From Mycobacterium bourgelatii (lineage in GTDB: Bacteria > Actinomycetota > Actinomycetes > Mycobacteriales > Mycobacteriaceae), in contig NZ_BLKZ01000001.1 in the NCBI RefSeq assembly GCF_010723575.1, forward strand, positions 4,278,001-4,342,000: a DNA stretch of 64,000 bases, in the 5' to 3' direction. Numbering within the stretch: position 1 is the first letter of the stretch; the number at the start of each line of letters is the position of its first letter. Made by a program: the position numbers and the translations under genes. Positions 57,066 to 64,000 of this stretch are shown here, piece after piece. Under the pieces are notes generated by a model. That model was given only the letters and a program-made list of their open reading frames with translations. It ran no database searches and was not told where the DNA came from.

Positions 57066-58487
57066 TTGCGTATCGGAAAAATCACCATTGGCTCCATTGA
57101 TGATTGGACGGTGCGGCCAGGACGAGTGATCTCGTGGCACCCCACAAATGCGGCGCGAGAAGCCGCCCGTCGGGCACCGGTGAGCTCGGTACCGGTCAGC
57201 TACATGCAGGACCAGCATCTTCGCGGATATCACGGCCGGACCACCGCGGGGCTCGACTACTCGCGCCTCCTCATCGCCACTTGTGAAGCACCTGGACACT
57301 GCGAGATCAGCGTCATGAATGACGCTCTCAACAAATACTTGCGCCGCCACGACACATACCGAAGCTGGTTCGAGTTCACCGATGACGGTGAAATCATCCG
57401 ACACACCATGGACGACCCGGCCGACATTGAATTCGTGCCAGTCGACCACGGCATTATGAGTGCGGAAGAAATACACAAGCATGCCGTTGCCACTCCGGAT
57501 CCGCTGCAATGGGAATGTTTCAGCTTCGGCATTATTCAAAGCGACGACCACTTCACGTTTTACGCGAGCATTGACCACGTGCACGGGGACGCGACGCTCA
57601 TCGGCATCACGATGTTGGAGGCGCACGCCATGTACACGTCGTTAACCGGCGACAGCGGTCCCCTGACGCTGCCCGAGACTGGCAGCTACGACGACTACTG
57701 CGTCCAGCAGCGTGAATTCACCAACTCCTTGACCCTGGACTCGCCCGAGGTGCGGGCCTGGATCGACTTTGCCGAGAGCAACAACGGGAGCCTTCCCGAT
57801 TTCCCCCTTCCACTCGGCAACCCGATGGAACTGACGCCCAGTGACATGGTCCGGGAATTGTTGATGGATTCTGAGCAGACGGCGAGATTCGAGGCGGCGT
57901 GCAGTACGGCAGGAGCCCGCTTCATCGGCGGCTTATTCGCCTGCATGGCATTGGTAGAGCACGAATTCACCGGAGCTGTCACCTATTACGGGCTAACTCC
58001 CAGAGATACCCGCAGAACTTCGGAAAACTTCATGACACAAGGATGGTTCACCGGCCTGGTCCCGATTACCGTCCCAATAGCCGCAGCGTCCTTCCACGAG
58101 GCCGCCTGGTCAGCACAAGACTCATTCGATTCGAATTTGCACATGGCAAAGGTTCCATACTATAGAGTATTGGAATTGGCGCCGTGGTTGAGCAGACCCC
58201 GACCCAATTTCCCGGTGTCGAACTTCCTGCACGCCGGTGCCGCGCCGTTGAACGCCGTACTGGCCGCCGCGGAGTTGGGCGATGCCGACAGCTTCGGCAT
58301 TTATTCCGATGGGCGATTCTCCTACCAGCTGACCATTTACATATTTCGGTACGGGGAGGGCACAGCAATGGCGGTGATGTTTCCCGACAATCCGGTAGCA
58401 CAAAAATCCATTGCACGGTATATGGCGGCGATGAAATCCGTATGCAGTCGCGTCGCCGACACCGGGCATTGGGGACGAGTTGCATAG
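57066..58487 (+). CDS. Polyketide synthase-associated acyltransferase, PapA1/PapA3 type
   Basis: Condensation-domain acyltransferase that transfers fatty or polyketide acyl groups to trehalose-type acceptors. 473 residues from TTG 57066 (RIGKITIGSIDDW, aligning with the start of PapA1). The catalytic HxxxD motif is HVHGD, His171 to Asp175, within YASIDHVHGDA. Other strongly shared blocks are NKYLRRHDTYRSWFE, DSPEVRAWIDFAE, and TQGWFTGLVPITVP. M. tuberculosis PapA1 and PapA3 make sulfolipid and polyacyltrehaloses; in trehalose polyphleate loci the corresponding enzyme is a PapA3. It is first gene of papA-mmpL-chp; the mmpL start is 117 bp away. Acyl and acceptor specificity are inferred. Confidence 0.92.
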   Translation: MRIGKITIGSIDDWTVRPGRVISWHPTNAAREAARRAPVSSVPVSYMQDQHLRGYHGRTTAGLDYSRLLIATCEAPGHCEISVMNDALNKYLRRHDTYRSWFEFTDDGEIIRHTMDDPADIEFVPVDHGIMSAEEIHKHAVATPDPLQWECFSFGIIQSDDHFTFYASIDHVHGDATLIGITMLEAHAMYTSLTGDSGPLTLPETGSYDDYCVQQREFTNSLTLDSPEVRAWIDFAESNNGSLPDFPLPLGNPMELTPSDMVRELLMDSEQTARFEAACSTAGARFIGGLFACMALVEHEFTGAVTYYGLTPRDTRRTSENFMTQGWFTGLVPITVPIAAASFHEAAWSAQDSFDSNLHMAKVPYYRVLELAPWLSRPRPNFPVSNFLHAGAAPLNAVLAAAELGDADSFGIYSDGRFSYQLTIYIFRYGEGTAMAVMFPDNPVAQKSIARYMAAMKSVCSRVADTGHWGRVA

Positions 58488-58604
58488 CAGGCTGGTTTCG
58501 GCAAGCGCCAGCTTTTTGGAACGTACAATTTCCGTGCAGGCGGGGGATGCGAATGCCCAGCGCGCACGGCTGGGGAACTGTGAGACACGGGCGGGGCAGA
58601 CACT

Positions 58605-61600
58605 ATGCGAGGACTAGCCGCCTTTGTGGCACGGCGGCCCTGGGTCGTCATCGGGCTGTGGATCGCGCTCGCGGTCGCGCTACCGCTGTCATTGCCGTCC
58701 CTCAACGCGATGGCGCAAAAGCATCCGCTCGCCATCCTGCCCAGTGACGCACCGTCCAGCGTCGCCGCCAAGAAGATGGCCGAGGCGTTCCACGAATCCG
58801 GCTCGGAAAACCTGCTGCTGGTGGTTCTGATCAACGAGAACGGGCTGGGACGGGACGACGAAGCCGCATACAAAAAGCTCGTGACCGCATTGCGTCAGGA
58901 CACGCGAGACGTCGTGATGCTGCAGGATTTCGTCAGCACCCCGGAACTGCGGACGGTGCTGACCAGCGAGGACCATAAGTCCTGGGTGGTGCCGGTTGGC
59001 CTGGCGGGCGAGTTGGGCACGCCCCGATCGGACGCCGCCTACAACCGGGTTACCGACCTTGTGCAGCGCACGGTCGCGGGAGCACCGGTAACCGCCTATC
59101 TCACCGGACCCGCGGCCACGGTCGCCGACCTCACCGCCGCGGGACAACGAGATCGCCTTCCCATCGAGATTGCGATAGGCGTTCTGGTGCTCGTCGTGTT
59201 GCTGGTGGTTTACCGCAATCCGTTCGCCATGCTGTTGCCGTTGATCGCGATTGGCGTGTCCTTACTGATTGCCCAAGCGGTGGTAGCCGGATTCTCACAA
59301 CTGACCGGTCTGGGTGTTTCCAACCAATCCATCATTTTCCTGAGCGCAATGATCGCGGGCGCCGGAACCGACTATGCGGTATTTCTCATCAGCCGCTATC
59401 ACGACTATTTGCGCATCGATGGGGATTTGGATCGCGCGGTGCAGCGGGCAATGCTGTCGATCGGCAAAGTCATCGCCGCCTCCGCCGCCACCGTGGGAAT
59501 TACCTTCCTGGGCATCAGTTTCGCCCGAATGGGCGTTTTCTCCTCGGTCGGCGTATCGGCTGCGATCGGAGTCGGGGTGGCGTTCCTGGCCGCGCTGACA
59601 TTGCTGCCGGCCATTCTGGTGGTGGCCGGCCCGCGCGGCTGGATCGCGCCACGCCGCGAACTGACCGCCCGATTCTGGCGGCGATCGGGGATCCGCATCG
59701 TGCGCCGGCCGAAAAGCCACTTGGTAGCCAGCCTGCTGGTGCTGATCATCCTGGCCAGCTGTGCGAGCTTGGTGCGCTACAACTACGACGACCGCAAGGC
59801 AGTGCGCTCGTCGGCCCCCAGTTCGGTGGGATATGCCGCACTGGACCGCCATTTTTCGGTCAACCAATCCATTCCCGAGTACATCCTTGTCCAGTCACCG
59901 CACGACCTGCGGACGCCTCAGGCGCTGGCCGCCCTGGAACAGATGGCGGACCGCGTCAGCGAACTGCCAAACATCGAACGCGTCAGCGGCATCACTCGCC
60001 CGACGGGAGTGGTGCCGCAAGAGTTCCGGGCCACGTATCAGGCCGGAGTCGTGGGCGACCGGTTGGGCGGGGCGTCTGACCTGATCAGCGACCACAACGC
60101 CGACCTCAACCGGCTCGTCGGCGGCGCCAACACGCTGGCCGACAACCTCGGCGACGTGCGCGGCCAGGTCAACCAAATGGTGTCCAGCATGCAGAGTCTC
60201 ATCGACGCCTTCGCCGCCATGAAGGGCCAATATGGCGGCGACAAGCTGGTCCGGGAAGTCGTCACCGCGGCCAAGCTGGTCAACAGCATCAACACGCTGG
60301 GCCGCAGCATGGGGTTGAATTTCGCGCTCGTAAAAGACATGTTCGCCTGGATCAACCCGGTGCTGGCCGCCTTGCAGAACAACGCGGTCTGTGATGCCGA
60401 TTCCTCCTGCAGCGCTACCCGGGCGCGGTTCGAGCAGCTCGCTGCCGCACGCGGCGACGGGAGCCTCGACCAGATCAATGAGCTGGCCCAACAAATGCAG
60501 TCGTTCCAGGACAAGCAAACCCTCAACGCGACGGTCGACCAACTGCGCACGGCACTCAACGCCTTTTCCAAGGCACTGCACGCCCTGGGGCTCGATCAGC
60601 CCGGGGGCCTGGAGCGGAACCTCAGCAACCTCCAGCAAGGTGCGGACCGCTTTGCCGGGGGCAGCCGGCAACTGGCCGACGGGGTGGAGCAACTCGTCGC
60701 CCAGGTCAAGGAACTGGGTGCCGGGCTCAGCGAAGCGGCGGCGTTTTTGCTGACGATGAGGAACGAAGCAGCTGACCCCGCCATGGCCGGTTTCAATATT
60801 CCGCCACAGATTTTGCATCTGGACGAGTTCAAAAAAGCCGCCAAGATGTTCATCTCGCCGGACGGCCACACGGTCCGATATGTGGTCCAAACCAAACTCA
60901 ACCCGTTCAGCTCGCAAGCGATGGATCAAGTCAATGCGATTTTGGACGCCGCGCGCAGCGCGCAACCGAACACCAGATTGTCTGACGCGACGATATCCAT
61001 GACCGGATATCCCGTTACCCTGCGTGACACCCGGGACTATTACCAGCACGACATCCGCTTCATCATCGCGATAACCGTCATCGTGGTCCTGCTGACGCTG
61101 ATGGCGCTGCTACGAGCGGTGGTGGCACCCCTGTACCTGGTTGCTTCGGTCGTGTTGTCGTATCTGTCGGCGGTCGGGATCGGCGTCCTCGTGTTCCAAT
61201 TCGGGCTCGGTCAGCCATTGCATTGGACCGTGCCGCCATTGGCGTTCGTGGTGTTGGTGGCGGTGGGAGCGGATTACAACATGCTGCTCATCTCGCGAAT
61301 GCGCGACGAATCGCACCGCAGCATTCGCTATGGCGTCATTCGAACCCTTGGTTCGACAGGGGGCGTGATTACCGCCGCGGGATTGATTTTCGCCGCCTCG
61401 GTGGGTGGCCTGCTGTTCGCCAGCATCAACACCGTTGTCCAGGGCGGCTTCGTAATCTCGGTGGGACTCCTGCTGGATACCTTCCTGGTTCGCACCATCA
61501 CGGTGCCCGCCATGGCTACGCTGGTCGGCAGGGCTAACTGGTGGCCGTCACGACCGACAGCACGCCGAGCAGGACCGAAGGCGGAGCCACAAGCGGGGCA

Positions 61601-61613
61601 GGAGTCCGTATGA
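58605..61613 (+). CDS. MmpL transporter, MmpL8/MmpL10 type
   Basis: RND-superfamily lipid exporter of 1,002 residues: TM1 near residues 15-33, first periplasmic porter domain, a TM2-6 bundle with [13 protein letters not shown] (Asp-Tyr near 256-257), a large second periplasmic domain (about 400-800) that includes heptad-like segments ([15 protein letters not shown] and [15 protein letters not shown]) and a Cys pair ([10 protein letters not shown]), and TM8-12 with [12 protein letters not shown] (Asp-Tyr near 890). The short basic tail suits MmpL8/10 proteins, which export acylated trehaloses. Coupled to chp by ATGA. Presumed substrate: the diacyltrehalose made by PapA and PKS. Confidence 0.93.
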   Translation: MRGLAAFVARRPWVVIGLWIALAVALPLSLPSLNAMAQKHPLAILPSDAPSSVAAKKMAEAFHESGSENLLLVVLINENGLGRDDEAAYKKLVTALRQDTRDVVMLQDFVSTPELRTVLTSEDHKSWVVPVGLAGELGTPRSDAAYNRVTDLVQRTVAGAPVTAYLTGPAATVADLTAAGQRDRLPIEIAIGVLVLVVLLVVYRNPFAMLLPLIAIGVSLLIAQAVVAGFSQLTGLGVSNQSIIFLSAMIAGAGTDYAVFLISRYHDYLRIDGDLDRAVQRAMLSIGKVIAASAATVGITFLGISFARMGVFSSVGVSAAIGVGVAFLAALTLLPAILVVAGPRGWIAPRRELTARFWRRSGIRIVRRPKSHLVASLLVLIILASCASLVRYNYDDRKAVRSSAPSSVGYAALDRHFSVNQSIPEYILVQSPHDLRTPQALAALEQMADRVSELPNIERVSGITRPTGVVPQEFRATYQAGVVGDRLGGASDLISDHNADLNRLVGGANTLADNLGDVRGQVNQMVSSMQSLIDAFAAMKGQYGGDKLVREVVTAAKLVNSINTLGRSMGLNFALVKDMFAWINPVLAALQNNAVCDADSSCSATRARFEQLAAARGDGSLDQINELAQQMQSFQDKQTLNATVDQLRTALNAFSKALHALGLDQPGGLERNLSNLQQGADRFAGGSRQLADGVEQLVAQVKELGAGLSEAAAFLLTMRNEAADPAMAGFNIPPQILHLDEFKKAAKMFISPDGHTVRYVVQTKLNPFSSQAMDQVNAILDAARSAQPNTRLSDATISMTGYPVTLRDTRDYYQHDIRFIIAITVIVVLLTLMALLRAVVAPLYLVASVVLSYLSAVGIGVLVFQFGLGQPLHWTVPPLAFVVLVAVGADYNMLLISRMRDESHRSIRYGVIRTLGSTGGVITAAGLIFAASVGGLLFASINTVVQGGFVISVGLLLDTFLVRTITVPAMATLVGRANWWPSRPTARRAGPKAEPQAGQESV

Positions 61614-62752
61614 AACAACTTCACGAACAACTACTCGCGGGATTTGGCGCGCTGGTAACCGTCGGTGCCACAATATTTTCCGCCATCGGGATCGCGACGG
61701 CCGACGAAACCCCGGACGATCCGGCAGTCGATGGTCGGCCGACCACCGGCAACGCGTACGCGCTGGGAGGCGCACACGTTCTGGGCATTCCCTACGAGGA
61801 GTACATCCGCCGCGAAGGCGCCGAATGGTTCCCGAACCTGAGACGCCAGATCGTCGACTACCCGGCGGGACAGGTTCAGGGCCACGTGATGGGCCGTATC
61901 TTCCCAGAGGTACGCCAGCTCGACGAAGTCTTCCCGGGCCTGGGTATGGACGGACCGAGTGTGGGCGAGTCGGTCGACATCGGACAGGACAACCTGGAAG
62001 CGGCTATCCGCAGCGGCGGTCCTGGCACCGCGATCGGCCTGTCCGAGGGCGCCCTCGTGCTCGACGCGCTGCAGGCTCGGCTCGCTACCGACCCCACCGC
62101 CCCACCACCGGACCAGCTGACGTTCGCCACCTTCGGCGATCCCGTCGCCCGGCATGCCTTCGGTGAGAGCTTCCTGACCGCCGTGTTCCCGGTCGGCAGC
62201 ATCGTCCCCGCACTCGACTACCGCGTCCCGCCGCCCGTCGAGAGCCAGTACGACACCCATATGTTCATCTCCGCATACGACTCGATCGCCGACTTCCCGG
62301 ACCGGCCGGACAACTGGATGTCGCTGGCGAACACTCTCGCGGGGTTGGTCACCGGTCACACCGCGGTGGCGTTCACCAATCCGAGCATGGTGCCGCCGCA
62401 GAACATCAGGACGACGGTCAACTCCCGGGGCGCCAAGACGACGACCTATTTGATTCCCGAGCGGCATCTTCCGCTGGTGATGATCTTCCAGTACCTCGGG
62501 GTTCCGGAGGACACGCTGCTTCAGCTCGACGCGGAACTGACGCCGATGGTCAACGCGGGATATTCGCGAAACGACGATCCGCTGACCGCTCCGTTGCAGG
62601 TGGACCCGGTGAACGGCTACGACCCGGCGGCCGTCACCGCACCGGCCACCCAGGCGACCTTCGGCGGGGGCGCGGATCCCTTCTCGCAGATCCTCTCCGG
62701 CGTACTGTTCGCCTTGAACCAAGCGGGGCACGGAGGTCAGCCGAATCCCTGA
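61610..62752 (+). CDS. Chp1/Chp2-like PE-PPE-domain acyltransferase
   Basis: 380 residues from ATG 61610, overlapping the mmpL stop (ATGA) and preceded by GGAG; GTG 61541 is a less likely longer start. An N-terminal signal/anchor ([20 protein letters not shown]) is followed by an alpha/beta-hydrolase of the PE-PPE type: YPAGQVQG, nucleophile in GLSEG (Ser145), and a late His block ([11 protein letters not shown]). M. tuberculosis Chp1 and Chp2 move acyl chains between trehalose lipids to complete sulfolipid and polyacyltrehalose, and trehalose polyphleate loci encode a similar protein called PE. It therefore likely performs the final extracytoplasmic transacylation. The DNA encodes no PE or PPE N-terminal domain despite the domain name. 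Confidence 0.88.
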   Translation: MKQLHEQLLAGFGALVTVGATIFSAIGIATADETPDDPAVDGRPTTGNAYALGGAHVLGIPYEEYIRREGAEWFPNLRRQIVDYPAGQVQGHVMGRIFPEVRQLDEVFPGLGMDGPSVGESVDIGQDNLEAAIRSGGPGTAIGLSEGALVLDALQARLATDPTAPPPDQLTFATFGDPVARHAFGESFLTAVFPVGSIVPALDYRVPPPVESQYDTHMFISAYDSIADFPDRPDNWMSLANTLAGLVTGHTAVAFTNPSMVPPQNIRTTVNSRGAKTTTYLIPERHLPLVMIFQYLGVPEDTLLQLDAELTPMVNAGYSRNDDPLTAPLQVDPVNGYDPAAVTAPATQATFGGGADPFSQILSGVLFALNQAGHGGQPNP

Positions 62753-62858
62753 CGCCCGAGGGCCGAATGCGGCCTACCCCGCACCCGTGTGCCCCTGAAG
62801 ATTGCCGCAATAATGGCTCCCTGGTCGGACGTTGGCGCCGACGGCAAAGGAGCACCCG

Positions 62859-63917
62859 ATGAGCACACCGACCGCAGGCCGTCCGTTGCGGGTCATCCAG
62901 TGGACGACGGGGAACATCGGCCGTCGCTCGCTGCACGCCATCATCGGCAGGCCCGACATGGAACTCGTCGGTGTGTACGCGCACGGACCGGAGAAGGTCG
63001 GCGTCGACGCGGCGGACTTGGCCGGTTGGCCGACGCCCACCGGCGTGCTGGCGACCAACGACGTCGACGCGCTGCTCGCGCTGGGCGCCGACGCGTGCTG
63101 CTACAACCCGTTGTGGCCCAACATCGACGAGTTGGTACGGCTGCTCGAGTCGGGGGTCAACGTGTGCACCAGCGCAGCCTGGATCACCGGCGGAAAGCAG
63201 ACGCCCCAGGACCGCGAACGCATTCAGGCGGCCTGCGAGCGGGGTAATTCGACGATCTTCGGCAGCGGCGCGCACCCGGGCATGTCGAACATGGTGGGCA
63301 TAGTGCTCAGCGCCTGCTGCGAACGTGTCGACGAAATCCGGATCACCGAGTCGGTGGACTGTTCGACCTACGAATCGGCGGAGACCCAGTCTGCGATGGG
63401 ATTCGGCAAGGACCCCGACACACCAGGCTTGGCGGAGAGCGTGCGGCGGGAAAGTGAGGTCTTCGCCGAGTCGGCGGCGATGATGGCCGACGCGATCGGC
63501 GCCCAGTTGGACCGGATGACCTTCGACGTCACCTTCACCGCGGCCACCGGTGACAGCGATCTGGGGTTCATGAAGATTCCCGCCGGGACCGTCGGCAGCG
63601 TCTACGGCTACCACCGAGGCTGGGTCGGCGACCGCAACGTGGTCAGCGTCGGCTTCAACTGGACGATGGGCAACCATGTGGTGCCACCGAAGCCGTTGGA
63701 GCACGGCCACGTAGTCCAGGTGTTCGGGCTGCCCAACATGCGTACGGTGCTGCACTGTCTGCCACCCAAGGATTGGACCGAGCCCGGCTTCATGGGCCTC
63801 GGCATGATCTACACGGCGATGCCGGTGACCAATGCGGTGCCGGCCGTCGTGGCGGCGCGGCCCGGCATCGTGACGCTGGCCGACCTGCCGCCGGTGACCG
63901 GACAGGTGGCGCTCTGA
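62859..63917 (+). CDS. Dihydrodipicolinate reductase-like NAD(P)-binding protein
   Basis: 352 residues from ATG 62859, with AAGGAG upstream. An N-terminal Rossmann motif (VIQWTTGNIGRRSL), then WITGGKQTP and GAHPGMSN, as in the NAD(P)H-dependent amine dehydrogenase/DapB-like family that mycobacteria carry in several copies. True DapB proteins are about 245 residues, so lysine synthesis is unlikely. A gene of this family also accompanies glycopeptidolipid and related lipid loci in M. smegmatis. It is 106 bp downstream of chp on the same strand and may or may not belong to that operon. Substrate unknown. Confidence 0.85.
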   Translation: MSTPTAGRPLRVIQWTTGNIGRRSLHAIIGRPDMELVGVYAHGPEKVGVDAADLAGWPTPTGVLATNDVDALLALGADACCYNPLWPNIDELVRLLESGVNVCTSAAWITGGKQTPQDRERIQAACERGNSTIFGSGAHPGMSNMVGIVLSACCERVDEIRITESVDCSTYESAETQSAMGFGKDPDTPGLAESVRRESEVFAESAAMMADAIGAQLDRMTFDVTFTAATGDSDLGFMKIPAGTVGSVYGYHRGWVGDRNVVSVGFNWTMGNHVVPPKPLEHGHVVQVFGLPNMRTVLHCLPPKDWTEPGFMGLGMIYTAMPVTNAVPAVVAARPGIVTLADLPPVTGQVAL

Positions 63918-64000
63918 GGCTGTGTCGTTCGGCACATCCGCTCCCCCCAGAGGAACGCTTCCGTCCACTAATGCTTAAGATACTTAGCCGAGCAAATAGT
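63918..64000. other. Window end, no gene
   Basis: 83 bp after the last stop. It is AT-richer towards the end (CTTAAGATACTTAG), possibly a promoter or operator of the next gene outside the window. Confidence 0.3.

Noticed and set aside
63965..64000. Possible operator with CTTAAG at the window end
   Set aside because: The symmetry is only partial and the gene it might control is outside the window.

Overview
The window looks like chromosome of a mycobacterium, most likely a slow grower related to the M. tuberculosis group. It is very GC-rich, carries three PE_PGRS-type genes, and follows the gene order of M. tuberculosis Rv2384 to Rv2415 (mycactin genes, sulfur assimilation, lepA, rpsT, holA, comEC, comEA). 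It departs from that order at both ends and at several internal points. No tRNA, rRNA, CRISPR array or insertion sequence was recognised.

Layout. 1-7.1 kb: a 5'-truncated methyltransferase and a reduced mycobactin locus: mbtG, mbtA, mbtJ, a short-chain dehydrogenase and mbtI. IdeR-like boxes lie between mbtG and mbtA and in front of mbtI. The NRPS/PKS genes mbtB-F and mbtH, which sit between mbtA and mbtG or beyond mbtG in M. tuberculosis, are not here. 7.3-10.3 kb: a small conserved-looking gene, a bicarbonate-transporter-like membrane protein and hemW. 10.5-20.3 kb: two sulfur operons, nirA-cysH-sirB (+) and subI-cysT-cysW-cysA (-), with a PE_PGRS gene and a small membrane protein between them. 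Each operon is preceded by a short ORF ending in a cysteine-rich tail, which suggests cysteine-responsive attenuation of both. 20.3-28.5 kb: two very small membrane ORFs, a GH15 trehalase and a PE_PGRS gene with about 603-bp tandem repeats that is broken by frameshifts.

28.6-42.4 kb: housekeeping block: lppR, lepA (apparently starting at AUC), a PemK/MazF-like gene, a CBS protein, RNase Z, a third PE_PGRS, the ATP-grasp/alpha-E/transglutaminase operon, rpsT, holA, comEC and comEA. The eis gene that follows comEA in M. tuberculosis is absent. A holin-like/DUF3618 pair and two acyl-CoA dehydrogenases are there instead.

45.6-62.8 kb: the most distinctive region, a divergent cell-envelope lipid locus. 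A 3,699-residue two-module polyketide synthase faces a papA-mmpL-chp operon. The asymmetric PKS (KS-AT-KR-ACP then KS-AT-DH-ER-KR-ACP, both AT domains with malonyl-type motifs) fits a chain that alternates partly and fully reduced units. That is the pattern of phleic acids in trehalose polyphleates. PapA would acylate, MmpL export and Chp transacylate on trehalose. The fatty-acyl-AMP ligase usual for such loci is not in the window. The window ends with a dihydrodipicolinate-reductase-like gene.
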